A stretch of DNA of 64,000 nucleotides from an uncultured Flavobacteriales bacterium (GCA_937139155.1 CAKZPI010000017.1:21441-85440); one strand, 5' to 3'; counted from the stretch's first letter, positions 8,341-17,247 are shown. Notes: a model not told the origin generated them from the letters alone. Made by a program: numbers and translations.

Positions 8341-10251
8341 ATGAAAACAGTAATTCTATCATGCATTTTGGCCATGCTCAGCCTGGCCTCCTTTGCCCAA
8401 GTTCAACAATACGAAAGAACCCAGGGAGTTAAAGACCTAGTGCTTAACCCCCTGTATAAACCCTTTTATCACGGAGTAGCTTCAGGAGATCCGCTTCAAG
8501 ATGCCGTGATTATCTGGACCCGCATAACCCCAGATTCTAATGAAATTGTAAAAGATGTTGACTGGGAAGTGGCTCTTGACCTTGACTTTAATCAAACGGT
8601 ACAAACCGGAACCTACACAACCGATATTACCAAAGATTACACCGTCAAACTTGATGTTCAAGGCCTAAACCCTGGCACCTATTATTACTACCGGTTTATT
8701 TTTGATCAAGATACCTCAATTGTAGGCCGTACAAAAACCGCCCCCGTAGGTCAAACCAACAAAATGCGATTAGGGGTTGTGTCTTGCATTAACTTCCAAG
8801 CCGGGTATTTCAATGCATTAAGAAGGCTGGCCAACCGCAATGACCTTGACCTAATAGTTACCCTTGGAGATTATATTTATGAGTATGCAGAAGGTGGATA
8901 TGGATATGATTCAACATTGGGTCGGGGGCATGAGCCTGACCATGAGATGGTAAGTTTAGCGGATTACCGGCTTCGTTATTCTTTCTACCGTTTAGACCCA
9001 GATATGCGAAGAATTCATCAGCTCTATCCGTTCATTGCTGTTTGGGACGACCACGAATCGGCCAATGATTCGTATAAAGATGGAGCCGAAAACCATCAAC
9101 CTGCTACCGAAGGGCCTTGGGCCATCCGAAAAGAAAACATGAGTACTGCTTATCATGAATGGATGCCAATTCGAACGCCGGATATGATGAATAAAGAAAA
9201 AATCTACCGAAGCTTTTCTTTCGGAAACTTATTTGATTTAATCATGGTAGATACTCGGATTATTGGGCGTGATGAACAAGTGTCAAGTGTTACTGATACC
9301 GGGTATTCAAGCCCCAATAGAAGCTTACTTGGTAATGCTCAGCTTTTATGGCTGAAAAATGAGCTTTCAAACTCAACAGCAACCTATAAACTCCTCGGAA
9401 ATCAGGTAATGCTGACTCAGTTTAATTCGGTTCCTGGTCAACCTTTTAACCTAGACGCCTGGGATGGATATCCTGCGGAACGTGAGAGCCTGATGAATTA
9501 CATCGACAGCATTCAAATGAATAATTTTATTGTGCTAACGGGTGACATTCATACCTCCTGGGCCAGTGACCTTACCCTGAACCCTAGTAATATAACTGAG
9601 TATAATCCCGCAACTGGAGATGGATCAATTGGGGTTGAATTTGTTACCCCGAGCGTCACCTCAGATAATTTCAATGAAATTACCGGTCAGGCCCCTGGAA
9701 GTTCGGAAGCTATTGAACAAAGCGTGCTTGCCGGGAATCCGCAAATTAAATTTGTTGAACTTGATGATCATGGCTATTTCATACTTGATATAAACCAGCA
9801 GCGGGCCCAAGCAGAATGGTATGTTGGGGAAATTCTTCAGCCTGACCTGAATGAAACCTTGCTTGCCATTTGGAAAACCGATTCAGGCTCAAACCGTGTT
9901 TCAGAGGCTACCCAACCCTCCTTGTCAAATCAAAATGTAGCCCCAGCTCCTGATGAAGCACCAGCTCAGAACTTAAGCCTTGAAGATTATGCCCCACAAA
10001 TCATTGCCAGTTATCCCAACCCGTTCATTGATTTTGTAAGGGTGCAGTTTGGCTTAATTCAGGCCTCAGAACTTGTAATTCACTTACGTGACCTGCAAGG
10101 GAGAACGGTAAAAACCTTTCCTGCCAAGAAGTACCCAGCGGGAGTTTTCAGCATTACCCTAGAAGGCAATGATCTAGAACCCGGAACCTATATTCTCAAT
10201 ATTCACTCTGACCAAGGCCATAGTTCTATCCCCCTGATTAAGATGCATTAA
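8341..10251 (+). CDS. T9SS-exported alkaline phosphatase D (PhoD) family protein
   Basis: A 636-residue secreted phosphatase or phosphodiesterase of the PhoD family. Evidence is a signal peptide (to about residue 20), the PhoD N-terminal motif HGVASGDPLQDAVIIWTR, the metal-site blocks GDYIYEYAEG and WDDHESANDSY, and TGDIHTSWASDL. The C-terminal ~85 residues form a type IX sorting domain (IIASYPNPF ... GTYILNIHSD), so it is exported to the surface or medium without the Tat signal typical of Gram-positive PhoD. The domain is Ca/Fe-dependent in characterised members. It is translated from the same transcript as the preceding metallophosphoesterase. Confidence 0.88.
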   Translation: MKTVILSCILAMLSLASFAQVQQYERTQGVKDLVLNPLYKPFYHGVASGDPLQDAVIIWTRITPDSNEIVKDVDWEVALDLDFNQTVQTGTYTTDITKDYTVKLDVQGLNPGTYYYYRFIFDQDTSIVGRTKTAPVGQTNKMRLGVVSCINFQAGYFNALRRLANRNDLDLIVTLGDYIYEYAEGGYGYDSTLGRGHEPDHEMVSLADYRLRYSFYRLDPDMRRIHQLYPFIAVWDDHESANDSYKDGAENHQPATEGPWAIRKENMSTAYHEWMPIRTPDMMNKEKIYRSFSFGNLFDLIMVDTRIIGRDEQVSSVTDTGYSSPNRSLLGNAQLLWLKNELSNSTATYKLLGNQVMLTQFNSVPGQPFNLDAWDGYPAERESLMNYIDSIQMNNFIVLTGDIHTSWASDLTLNPSNITEYNPATGDGSIGVEFVTPSVTSDNFNEITGQAPGSSEAIEQSVLAGNPQIKFVELDDHGYFILDINQQRAQAEWYVGEILQPDLNETLLAIWKTDSGSNRVSEATQPSLSNQNVAPAPDEAPAQNLSLEDYAPQIIASYPNPFIDFVRVQFGLIQASELVIHLRDLQGRTVKTFPAKKYPAGVFSITLEGNDLEPGTYILNIHSDQGHSSIPLIKMH

Positions 10252-10291
10252 TTGATTATTTACACCCTAAAAAAACGGATGCCTTAATCTT

Positions 10292-10324
10292 GAAAAGCGC
10301 CAGTCATTTAGGCTGGCGCTTTTC
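10292..10324 (+). terminator. Rho-independent terminator after the phosphatase operon
   Basis: A perfect 12-bp stem, GAAAAGCGCCAG with CTGGCGCTTTTC, and a 9-nt loop, followed by CTTTTT. It lies 40 nt after the phoD-family stop codon and before the rlmN promoter. Confidence 0.88.
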
Positions 10325-10351
10325 CTTTTTACAAAGCCAAAACATTAGCCT

Positions 10352-10359
10352 TACCTTTG
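10352..10359 (+). promoter_or_regulatory. -7 promoter element (TACCTTTG) 4 nt before rlmN
   Basis: An exact TAnnTTTG match lies 4 nt (CCAA) before the rlmN ATG, downstream of a strong terminator. This predicts a transcript that starts at about the start codon. No -33 TTTG is visible. Confidence 0.5.
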
Positions 10360-10363
10360 CCAA

Positions 10364-11404
10364 ATGAAAACAGACATTCGGGAAATAGGGGAGAAGGAAT
10401 TGCAAGGCTGGTTGGAAGAAAAAGGTGAAAAACCCTTCCGCGCTAAGCAAATTCTTGAATGGATTTGGAAGCATGCCGTAGGCAGCATTGACGAAATGAC
10501 CAATCTCTCCCTGGATTTGAGAAATCAAATCAAAGAGAGCTTTGAACTGAAACCCGTTCAGCGTTCTGGAGCTCAGGTTTCCAATGACGGTACCATTAAA
10601 AATGCCTTCCGCCTGCATGATCAGCACTTGGTAGAAGGGGTCTTGATTCCTACAGATACCCGAATGACCGCCTGCATCTCTTCACAAGTTGGATGCAGCC
10701 TTTCTTGCAAATTCTGTGCTACCGGGAAACTAAAAAGGTTGAGAAACCTAACCGGAGGAGAAATCTTTGACCAAGTTGTATTATTGAACAACCAAGCCCA
10801 GGAAACCTACGGTAAGCCCCTTTCAAACATTGTGTACATGGGAATGGGCGAGCCCCTTCTGAATTACCGAGGAGTCATGGAATCTGTTCACTGGATCACC
10901 TCTCCCAAAGGCCTGGGGATGTCGCCAAAAAGAATCACAGTTTCTACAGCAGGAATTGCCAAAATGATCAAAAAACTGGCCGATGATGAAGCCAAATTCA
11001 ACCTAGCCTTAAGCCTTCATGCTGCCAATGATGAGAAGCGAAACCAAATCATGCCCATCAATGAGCAAAACAGCCTTGGGGCCTTGGCAGAAGCCCTTCG
11101 CTATTATCATGGTAAAACAGGGAATCAGGTTACCTATGAATACATCATTTTCAAAGGCTTCAATGACCAATTAAAGGATGCCGCTGAGCTAGAAGCTTTC
11201 TGCAGAATTGTGCCTAGTAAGGTGAACATCATTGAATACAATCCCATTGACGGAGAAGAGTTTGAACAAGCTGACCCTGAAAAAACAGATGCTTTCGCTG
11301 CTTTTCTAGAAAATCGAAAAATCAACGTAAATGTGCGTCGTAGCCGAGGCAAAGACATTGATGCTGCCTGCGGACAATTGGCCAATAAACTGAAACCCGC
11401 ATGA
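10364..11404 (+). CDS. rlmN: 23S rRNA (adenine-2503-C2)-methyltransferase RlmN
   Basis: A 346-residue radical-SAM enzyme that methylates C2 of A2503 in 23S rRNA and of A37 in some tRNAs. The [4Fe-4S] motif is C111-x3-C115-x2-C118. The second catalytic pair known from E. coli RlmN is matched by C104 and C336. The C-terminal GKDIDAACGQL is the family end. The length is normal. It is cytoplasmic and needs Fe-S clusters, which the Suf operon in this window can provide. It overlaps the next small gene by 4 nt. Confidence 0.96.
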   Translation: MKTDIREIGEKELQGWLEEKGEKPFRAKQILEWIWKHAVGSIDEMTNLSLDLRNQIKESFELKPVQRSGAQVSNDGTIKNAFRLHDQHLVEGVLIPTDTRMTACISSQVGCSLSCKFCATGKLKRLRNLTGGEIFDQVVLLNNQAQETYGKPLSNIVYMGMGEPLLNYRGVMESVHWITSPKGLGMSPKRITVSTAGIAKMIKKLADDEAKFNLALSLHAANDEKRNQIMPINEQNSLGALAEALRYYHGKTGNQVTYEYIIFKGFNDQLKDAAELEAFCRIVPSKVNIIEYNPIDGEEFEQADPEKTDAFAAFLENRKINVNVRRSRGKDIDAACGQLANKLKPA

Positions 11405-11607
11405 CAAAATCACTGAAAATAGTAGCCCTGATTACCTTCATCGGACTGTTTTTTGGAGCCCTGGCTAGGTGGATGAATCTGGAAATCGCAAAATTTATCC
11501 TTCCCGCATCCATGTTTGCCCTGGCCTTCATTTTAATGCCCTTTTTCCTGTTTTGGCGCTATGATTTGAAACAACAAAAAAAGAAGGTAGACCAGGAGGA
11601 TGCCTAA
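11401..11607 (+). CDS. Small two-helix membrane protein, unknown
   Basis: A 68-residue protein with two hydrophobic segments (about residues 6-23 and 31-52) and a charged Lys-rich C-terminal tail (KQQKKKVDQEDA). I do not recognise the family. The ATG overlaps the rlmN stop by 4 nt (ATGA), so it is probably translationally coupled to rlmN. It is likely an inner membrane protein with the tail in the cytoplasm. Confidence 0.65.
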   Translation: MTKSLKIVALITFIGLFFGALARWMNLEIAKFILPASMFALAFILMPFFLFWRYDLKQQKKKVDQEDA

Positions 11608-11640
11608 GTAATTTCTTCGAATCATTAAAGATTAGAGAAC

Positions 11641-12462
11641 CTACCTTGGCTTTGGCCAGTCATCGTTTACAAGAAAAACCCATTCATCTTCGCCAAGGCC
11701 TTTCCACAACACACCTCCATAGGGCACCGGATCCCAAATTTTTCGTTCAGACTCATGGCCAGAAAGCCATCCGAGTTTATGCACAGGACTAAGGTTTTCA
11801 AAGGAAATGGACGCCTTCTCCTTCTCATGCATCCAAAGCCCTTTTTCATGGTTTGGGTCTAAGTCTTCTATGCCCTCGGCTTCATTCAGACCAGGTGGGT
11901 AAAACAACCTCCCTTTGAGCCATATTTCAGACTCCAAAGGCCTTCCATTCAGTCCTGGAACCTGATCTAAATTATCTTGACCCATTAAAATTTGATGGTT
12001 GAGGATTTTACTCCATTTATCACCAAGCCGATCTTTTGGATTGGAACCGAGAAACCCATAAAGGCCCTTATCCTGCTCATGCATTAAGTAAAACTTTGTG
12101 CTTAACTCAATGTGAATCACCTTGTTTTGAATCAGGTCTTCCACCACAAAATCAAGCTCCCCAAGGGTGATTTTATCCTTTTTGATTTGAATTCCGTGTC
12201 CAAGCAAATGGTAATCTGGATGGTTTTCAAAAAAGAATTTCAGAAGGTCTTCAGCATATTGCCCAAGTCTTTTTCTGCGCTTTCGCGGGATTTTGGAATA
12301 CGTCAAGGCCCCCGACTCATCCCAGTCGATGAACAAACTCATGCTCGACTGGGCCAAATCCCTAAAAAAATCAGGCTTTGGAATCAAGTCATGATGAATT
12401 AAGCAAGGACTTGCAATAAGCCAATAAAGGTCGGCTAGGGCCGGATGTTTCCAGTTTCGCAT
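11641..12462 (-). CDS. DUF1853 family protein
   Basis: A 273-residue DUF1853 protein. The opening WKHPALADLYWLIASPCLI and the central block GELDFVVEDLIQNKVIHIELSTKFYL are typical of the family. The spacing of D and E/K residues in the latter (ELDFVV ... HIELSTKF) resembles a restriction-endonuclease-like PD-(D/E)xK nuclease core; this is my inference. No signal peptide is seen. It is divergent from the TerB-DnaJ gene (74 nt apart) and convergent with the rlmN group. Function is not established. Confidence 0.8.
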   Translation of the reverse strand: MRNWKHPALADLYWLIASPCLIHHDLIPKPDFFRDLAQSSMSLFIDWDESGALTYSKIPRKRRKRLGQYAEDLLKFFFENHPDYHLLGHGIQIKKDKITLGELDFVVEDLIQNKVIHIELSTKFYLMHEQDKGLYGFLGSNPKDRLGDKWSKILNHQILMGQDNLDQVPGLNGRPLESEIWLKGRLFYPPGLNEAEGIEDLDPNHEKGLWMHEKEKASISFENLSPVHKLGWLSGHESERKIWDPVPYGGVLWKGLGEDEWVFLVNDDWPKPR

Positions 12463-12536
12463 AGAGATTTAAGATGAAAATCAGGGTTAAAAAAGGGGTT
12501 AATCCTTTACCTTCGCAACCAAACAGAAGAATATTT

Positions 12537-13271
12537 ATGGCAAAATACAGAAAATGGTTTGGGGGTGCATTGGGATGGGTCTTTGGTGGCCCCATTGGAG
12601 CCTTGGTTGGCTTGGCCCTGGGATCAGTATTTGATGAGGCGGCCGAATCAGGAGCAAGAACAAGCATCCGCGATAAGCGATATACCCGTCAGGGAGATTT
12701 TGAAGTAAGCCTATTGGTGCTTGCCTCCTACGTGATAAAGGCAGATGGTGAAGTTCGGAAAACAGAGCTTGACTATGTTCGAAATACCTTTGTTGAGCTA
12801 TTTGGACGGGCTCGAGCCAACGAAGCCTTCCGTTTCTTCAATGAAATCACCAAGCAAAACACCTATAGCCTGAAAGAGGTTTGTACCCAGATCTACCAGA
12901 ACATGGATCACCCGTCTAGGCTTCAACTCATGCATTTCCTGTTTAAAATTGCGCATGTTGATGGTCATGTAGATGACCGTGAGCGGGAAATGGTCTTTCA
13001 AATTGGCGATTACCTAAGAATCTCTGCGGCCGATATGAAAAGCCTTGAGGCCATGTACATGCCTGACGATTCTGCCTACTATAAAATTCTTGAAATTGAA
13101 GAAACTGCCACCGATGCAGAGGTGAAAAAGGCCTACCGAAAGATGGCTAAGAAATACCACCCTGACCGGGTACAACATTTAGGAGAGGAATACCAAGACG
13201 AGGCAGAGTCTAAATTCAGAAAGGTTCAGGAAGCCTATGATGGCATCATGAAAAAGCGGAAATCTGCTTAA
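12537..13271 (+). CDS. TerB-like and DnaJ domain protein (DjlA-like co-chaperone)
   Basis: A 244-residue protein with a glycine-rich hydrophobic N-terminus (residues 8-32, probably a membrane hairpin), a TerB-like helical domain (about 50-165), and a C-terminal J domain (about 180-241) with the HPD motif at 208-210. This order matches DjlA, a membrane-anchored Hsp40 that stimulates DnaK. The start is ATG 12537; the open frame upstream lacks family residues and crosses a TACCTTCG -7-like element (12508-12515). It stands alone, with DnaK not in the window. Confidence 0.8.
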   Translation: MAKYRKWFGGALGWVFGGPIGALVGLALGSVFDEAAESGARTSIRDKRYTRQGDFEVSLLVLASYVIKADGEVRKTELDYVRNTFVELFGRARANEAFRFFNEITKQNTYSLKEVCTQIYQNMDHPSRLQLMHFLFKIAHVDGHVDDREREMVFQIGDYLRISAADMKSLEAMYMPDDSAYYKILEIEETATDAEVKKAYRKMAKKYHPDRVQHLGEEYQDEAESKFRKVQEAYDGIMKKRKSA

Positions 13272-13285
13272 AGACTTCCGCTTTT
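13252..13285. terminator. Bidirectional terminator between convergent genes
   Basis: A 10-bp stem, AAAAGCGGAA with TTCCGCTTTT, and a 14-nt loop. It spans the stop codon of the DnaJ-domain gene and serves the convergent acyl-CoA dehydrogenase gene as well. Confidence 0.7.
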
Positions 13286-13312
13286 CTCAAGGATTATAAT
13301 CTAATTACTCGC

Positions 13313-14491
13313 TTATTTAAAAGCGGGAATTCCAGTAATATCTGCACCGGTAATTAAGAGGTGAATATCATGAGTTCCTTCATAGGTGATCACCGATTCA
13401 AGGTTCATCATATGGCGCATGATGCTGTATTCTTGGGTAATTCCCATCGCGCCTAGTATTTGTCTTGACTCTCGTGCAATATCAATGGCAATTTTCACAT
13501 TGTTCCTTTTGGCCATTGAAATGTGTTGAGTAGTGGCTTTGCCTTCGTTTTTCAACTGACCGCAACGATAAGCTAGAAGCTGCCCCTTGGTAATTTCTGT
13601 TACCATTTCAGCAAGTTTCTTTTGAACCAGCTGAAAAGAAGCAATGGGTTTGTTGAATTGAATTCTTTCCTTGGCATAACGCAGGGCCGTATCGTAACAA
13701 TCCATGGCAGCACCTAAAGCTCCCCAAGCAATTCCGTACCGAGCTGAATCAAGGCAACCAAGAGGAGCACCAAGCCCTGATTTTCCAGGAAGAAGGTTTT
13801 CTTTAGGAACTTTAACATTGTCAAAAACGAGTTCTCCGGTGGCTGATGCTCTCAACGACCATTTTCCGTGGGTTTCAGGGGTGGTAAATCCTTCCATCCC
13901 GCGTTCTACAATCAAGCCATGAATACGTCCTTCTTCATTTTTTGCCCAAACAACGGCAATGTCAGCAAAGGGTGAGTTTGAAATCCATAGTTTGGCTCCG
14001 TTCAGTAGGTAATGATCACCCATGTCTTTGTAATTCGAAACCATTCCACTAGGGTTTGACCCGTGGTCAGGTTCGGTCAATCCAAAGCAACCAATCATTT
14101 CGCCAGAAGCCAGTTTTGGAAGATATTTTTTCTTTTGTTCCTCGTTTCCGTAAGCAAAGATTGGGTACATCACCAAAGAAGACTGAACGGATGCGGTAGA
14201 CCGAATTCCAGAATCACCCCTTTCAAGCTCTTGCATGATTAGGCCGTAGGAAATATGATCAAGCCCTGCCCCCCCATATTCTTCTGGGATGTATGGACCG
14301 AAGGCTCCAATTTCAGCAAGCCCTCCTAGGATTTGACTTGGAAACTTGGCATCTTCATAGGCCTGTTCAATGATGGGAGAAATTTCCCTTTTTACGAATT
14401 GACGCGAGGCATCCCGCACCAATTTATGCTCTTCGGTTAGTAGGTCGTCTAAATTGAAATAGTCAACCCCTTGAAATAGATCTGCAGACAT
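13313..14491 (-). CDS. gcdH: Acyl-CoA dehydrogenase, glutaryl-CoA dehydrogenase type
   Basis: A 392-residue FAD-dependent acyl-CoA dehydrogenase. It has the usual N-terminal helical domain, the central beta domain (GCFGLTEPDHGSNP, KLWISNSPFADIAVV) and the C-terminal domain with the catalytic Glu in YE371GTHDIH. The glutaryl-CoA branch is suggested by the ESRQILGAMGITQEY block and by overall resemblance to GcdH, which oxidises and decarboxylates glutaryl-CoA in lysine and tryptophan breakdown. An isobutyryl- or other short-chain acyl-CoA role is possible. The DoxX gene lies 56 nt upstream on the same strand. Confidence 0.8.
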   Translation of the reverse strand: MSADLFQGVDYFNLDDLLTEEHKLVRDASRQFVKREISPIIEQAYEDAKFPSQILGGLAEIGAFGPYIPEEYGGAGLDHISYGLIMQELERGDSGIRSTASVQSSLVMYPIFAYGNEEQKKKYLPKLASGEMIGCFGLTEPDHGSNPSGMVSNYKDMGDHYLLNGAKLWISNSPFADIAVVWAKNEEGRIHGLIVERGMEGFTTPETHGKWSLRASATGELVFDNVKVPKENLLPGKSGLGAPLGCLDSARYGIAWGALGAAMDCYDTALRYAKERIQFNKPIASFQLVQKKLAEMVTEITKGQLLAYRCGQLKNEGKATTQHISMAKRNNVKIAIDIARESRQILGAMGITQEYSIMRHMMNLESVITYEGTHDIHLLITGADITGIPAFK

Positions 14492-14547
14492 GGCAAATGT
14501 TTAAGATTCAGGGGTCAAATCTAAGGCTTATTCAAAGGAAAAATAAG

Positions 14548-14967
14548 CTATGTACGATTAAAAAGAGATTTATCAAGGCTCAGGGTTCCGGGGCCCATCA
14601 TGGCCAGAAAGATAAAAAGAATGCCCAATTCAATAGCGTGGGAAGCCCCTGCAAATCCATCTCCGGTAGAAAACTTATGAAGCACGGCTATGAGCATGGT
14701 AAAGGCCATAACAATGGCTGTATACCTTGTAAACAGGCCGAGGATTAGGAGAAGGCCACCTAAAGCCTCTGCAAGCGATGCTAAAAAGCCCCAGAAAGCA
14801 GGCCAGAAATTAATTCCAATCAGTTCCATCCGGCCTCCGAGCCAGACCCAGGTATCATATCCGCCCCAGATTTTTGGGACTCCATGGAATAAAAACATGA
14901 TTCCAATTCCGATGCGAAGCACCAATAATGCGTTATTCTTGTCCTTTAGGACCAAAGGGTTAATCAT
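14548..14967 (-). CDS. DoxX family membrane protein
   Basis: A 139-residue four-helix DoxX protein with the typical start ALLVLRIGIGIMFLFHG and the middle AEALGGLLLILGLFTRYTA. DoxX proteins are inner membrane proteins; some members act with superoxide dismutase or thiol redox systems, but the general function is unclear. It precedes the acyl-CoA dehydrogenase gene by 56 nt on the same strand and is divergent from DUF4271. It is the single-unit counterpart of the double DoxX-like protein at 5648-6487. Confidence 0.85.
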   Translation of the reverse strand: MINPLVLKDKNNALLVLRIGIGIMFLFHGVPKIWGGYDTWVWLGGRMELIGINFWPAFWGFLASLAEALGGLLLILGLFTRYTAIVMAFTMLIAVLHKFSTGDGFAGASHAIELGILFIFLAMMGPGTLSLDKSLFNRT

Positions 14968-15065
14968 AGCTTAGGTTTTGGGTGTTTGAAATTGGTTGCT
15001 TAGAAGCTTGGGGAAAAGGCTTCGTTAAGAAACGTCAAGGTAAGCAATTTAGAAATTTGTTTGGT

Positions 15066-15073
15066 TAGTTTTG
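15066..15073 (+). promoter_or_regulatory. -7 promoter element (TAGTTTTG) 5 nt before the DUF4271 ATG
   Basis: An exact TAnnTTTG match followed by CAAAG and the ATG at 15079. This predicts an almost leaderless transcript for the DUF4271-hemD pair. Confidence 0.4.
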
Positions 15074-15078
15074 CAAAG

Positions 15079-15756
15079 ATGAAAACAAAGGAGGAGATAG
15101 CCATACTACATACGTATGAAAACCAAGATTGGGTTTTCATTGTTCTGGTATTGATCGTGGGCCTTGTTGGGGCCGTACGAGCCATGTTCCCCTCCCAGTT
15201 TCGGTTAATGTGGAGGATGCTGAGCCTTAAAAACTATGCCGAGAACTTCTTTGCCCTGGACGCTAAAAAGTCGAATACCTTTAGTTTGATTTTACAATCG
15301 GTTGCTTTGCTCACCGGGGGTTTATTGATTCACCTTCTTTTGCCAAATGAGGTTTTAAACGAGGTACACCCAGTTAACCGGTATATTTTAATTGTATTAG
15401 GCCTAAGTTTTTTCTCCATTCTTAAATCGGGCATTGGCATGGCCATTGGGTGGCTCATTGAAATGCCGCACATCATTGAGCGGTACCAACTCTTGAAAAA
15501 ACTGCATTACCACCTGATTTCAGTCCTTATAATTCCGCCCGTTGCTCTTGGAGCTTATGCCGTTCCAAACCGTGAATTTTGGCTTGTCGCTTCTGCGGCT
15601 ATTGCAAGTATATTGTTGGTTTCAGGCACTTTACGATCGGCCTGGCAAATGAATAGTGAGCTGAAACTTTACTACGTTTATGTTTTTTTGTACTTTTGCG
15701 CCCTCGAAATCGCACCCATTGCCTTGATCGCCTCGACTGTGCTGAATAGTCAATGA
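15079..15756 (+). CDS. DUF4271 family membrane protein
   Basis: A 225-residue DUF4271 protein, a Bacteroidota family of unknown function. About six membrane segments are visible, with the family-typical QFRLMWRMLSLKNYAENFF between the first two and WQMNSELKLYYVYVFLYFCALEIAPI near the end. The start is ATG 15079 rather than the in-frame TTG at 15061, because of the promoter element at 15066. It lies 32 nt upstream of hemD, a pairing often seen in this phylum, so a link to tetrapyrrole metabolism or the envelope is possible but unproven. Confidence 0.8.
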   Translation: MKTKEEIAILHTYENQDWVFIVLVLIVGLVGAVRAMFPSQFRLMWRMLSLKNYAENFFALDAKKSNTFSLILQSVALLTGGLLIHLLLPNEVLNEVHPVNRYILIVLGLSFFSILKSGIGMAIGWLIEMPHIIERYQLLKKLHYHLISVLIIPPVALGAYAVPNREFWLVASAAIASILLVSGTLRSAWQMNSELKLYYVYVFLYFCALEIAPIALIASTVLNSQ

Positions 15757-15788
15757 TTTGGGCTATTGCAGGCAGTTTAATAATCTGA

Positions 15789-16550
15789 ATGACCGCTATG
15801 AACAATCCAGTGAAAACGATCTTGGTCTCCCAACCTGAGCCAAAAACAGAAAATTCACCCTACCGCGATTTGGCAGAAAAGCTAAAGGTGAAAATTGATT
15901 TCCAACCTTTCATTCACGTAGAAGGGGTTGATTCTTCTGAATTTCGCAAGCAGAAGGTTTCTTTAACCGACCATACCGCGGTAATTCTTACCAGCCGGAA
16001 TGCGGTAGACCATTATTTTAGAATTTGTGAAGAATGTAGGTTTACCGTACCTGATTCTATGAAATACTTCTGTATGTCTGAGGCCATTGCCTTCTATTTG
16101 CAGAAATATGTAGTGTATAGAAAGCGTAAAATTTATTTTGGTAAGCACGTATTTGCTGATTTGATTGAGCAAATAAAAAAGCATAAGAGCGAGAAGTTTT
16201 TGCTTCCTTCTTCTGATATTCTAAAGCAAGACATCCCTAACTTGCTAGAAAAGAATAAAATTGATTACAAAAGAGCCATTCTTTATAATACGGTTTGCAC
16301 CGATCTTTCACATCTTTCGGATGTATATTATGACATTCTCGTGTTCTTTAGTCCTTCAGGAATTAAGAGTCTTTTGCAAAACTTCCCTGACTTTAAGCAA
16401 AAAGACACCCGCATTGCTGCCTTCGGAAAAACCACCTGTGAGGCGGTAAAAGCCAACAAACTAAGGTTGGATATTGAAGCCCCTTCCGCTCAAGCTCCGT
16501 CCATGACCATGGCTTTAGAGAATTACATTAAAAAGGTGAATAAGAAATAA
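15789..16550 (+). CDS. hemD: Uroporphyrinogen-III synthase
   Basis: A 253-residue HemD, which cyclises and inverts ring D of hydroxymethylbilane to give uroporphyrinogen III in heme synthesis. Sequence similarity in this family is low, but the Bacteroidota form is recognisable from KTILVSQPEPKTENSPY, AVILTSRNAVDHYFR, the central KRKIYFGKH and FFSPSGIKSLLQNFPDF with IAAFGKTTCEAVKA at the end. Two ATGs are possible (15789, 15798). It follows DUF4271 by 32 nt and ends in a terminator. No other hem genes are in the window. Confidence 0.85.
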   Translation: MTAMNNPVKTILVSQPEPKTENSPYRDLAEKLKVKIDFQPFIHVEGVDSSEFRKQKVSLTDHTAVILTSRNAVDHYFRICEECRFTVPDSMKYFCMSEAIAFYLQKYVVYRKRKIYFGKHVFADLIEQIKKHKSEKFLLPSSDILKQDIPNLLEKNKIDYKRAILYNTVCTDLSHLSDVYYDILVFFSPSGIKSLLQNFPDFKQKDTRIAAFGKTTCEAVKANKLRLDIEAPSAQAPSMTMALENYIKKVNKK

Positions 16551-16570
16551 AGCCTTCCCGATTATACGCG

Positions 16571-16600
16571 AAAAAGCCTGCTTGAAAAAGCGGGCTTTTT
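16571..16600 (+). terminator. Rho-independent terminator after hemD
   Basis: AAAAAGCCTGCTT pairs with AAGCGGGCTTTTT (one G-U pair) over a GAAA loop, and further Ts follow. It lies 20 nt after the hemD stop. Confidence 0.88.
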
Positions 16601-16636
16601 TGGTTTAATGACTTAACGTAAAACGTTTAACAACCC

Positions 16637-17092
16637 CTATTTCTTTATGCTCTTCTCATAAATATCAATCCAATCTTGAACCCTTATCTTTTGCATTAGC
16701 TCCCCAATAAGGGCAAAAGGTATATCATCCATTTTCTTAAACCTTATGCAGCTTTTGCCCATATCAAGCTTTCTTTTGCAGTGCTTTGGGTATTCGTTTA
16801 CAAACCACTCTAAAAGGTCTGGTTTTGAATAAATACCCATATGGTAAAGGTTGATTGAGTTCTTTTGAGAGGCAATCCCCGCAAAGGGCAAAGGTTCACT
16901 TGGCTTGCAATGGTACCCGTCTGGGTAAAGAGAATGTGGCACCACATAGCCCAGGCCTCCGTAACTAATGGCCGGCTCAAAGCCCTTAGGCAGGTTTTCA
17001 AGAATTACATCGTGTAGCTTATTAAAAGGCTCAACCCGATCTTCTGGAAGATTGGTTAAAATTTCTAGTACCGTTTTTCCTTCCGCTTTCAT
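16637..17092 (-). CDS. DUF1801 domain protein (YdhG-like)
   Basis: A 151-residue protein of the DUF1801 / YdhG family. Recognisable blocks are an N-terminal FNKLHDVILENLPKGFEP, a central GGLGYVVPHSLYPDGYH, NSINLYHMGIYSKPDLLEWF and MGKSCIRFKKMDDIPFALIGELMQ. This small alpha/beta fold has no firmly established function; some members are linked to iron chaperone frataxin-like folds. It stands alone between the hemD terminator and the sodA terminator. Cytoplasmic location is expected. Confidence 0.75.
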   Translation of the reverse strand: MKAEGKTVLEILTNLPEDRVEPFNKLHDVILENLPKGFEPAISYGGLGYVVPHSLYPDGYHCKPSEPLPFAGIASQKNSINLYHMGIYSKPDLLEWFVNEYPKHCKRKLDMGKSCIRFKKMDDIPFALIGELMQKIRVQDWIDIYEKSIKK

Positions 17093-17220
17093 TCATATTG
17101 CATTATTGGGGCTCCGTTTAGGTATCCCCCTCTGTTTCCTATTCTCCAAATTTAATCACATCTGCACCAAAGCAAAGTATGCAGCTCCGATTGCATAGAA
17201 AATCATTCCAACAGCAACTA

Positions 17221-17247
17221 AAAAAGCCACCCCTTTCGAGATGGCTT
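17221..17247 (-). terminator. Rho-independent terminator after sodA
   Basis: On the minus strand, AAGCCATCTC pairs with GGGGTGGCTT (two G-U pairs) over a GAAA tetraloop, followed by TTTT. It lies 27 nt after the sodA stop. Confidence 0.8.

Noticed and set aside
10304..10627. 107-residue minus-strand open frame over the start of rlmN and its terminator
   Set aside because: It crosses a strong terminator and the rlmN coding start, and the protein is not family-like.
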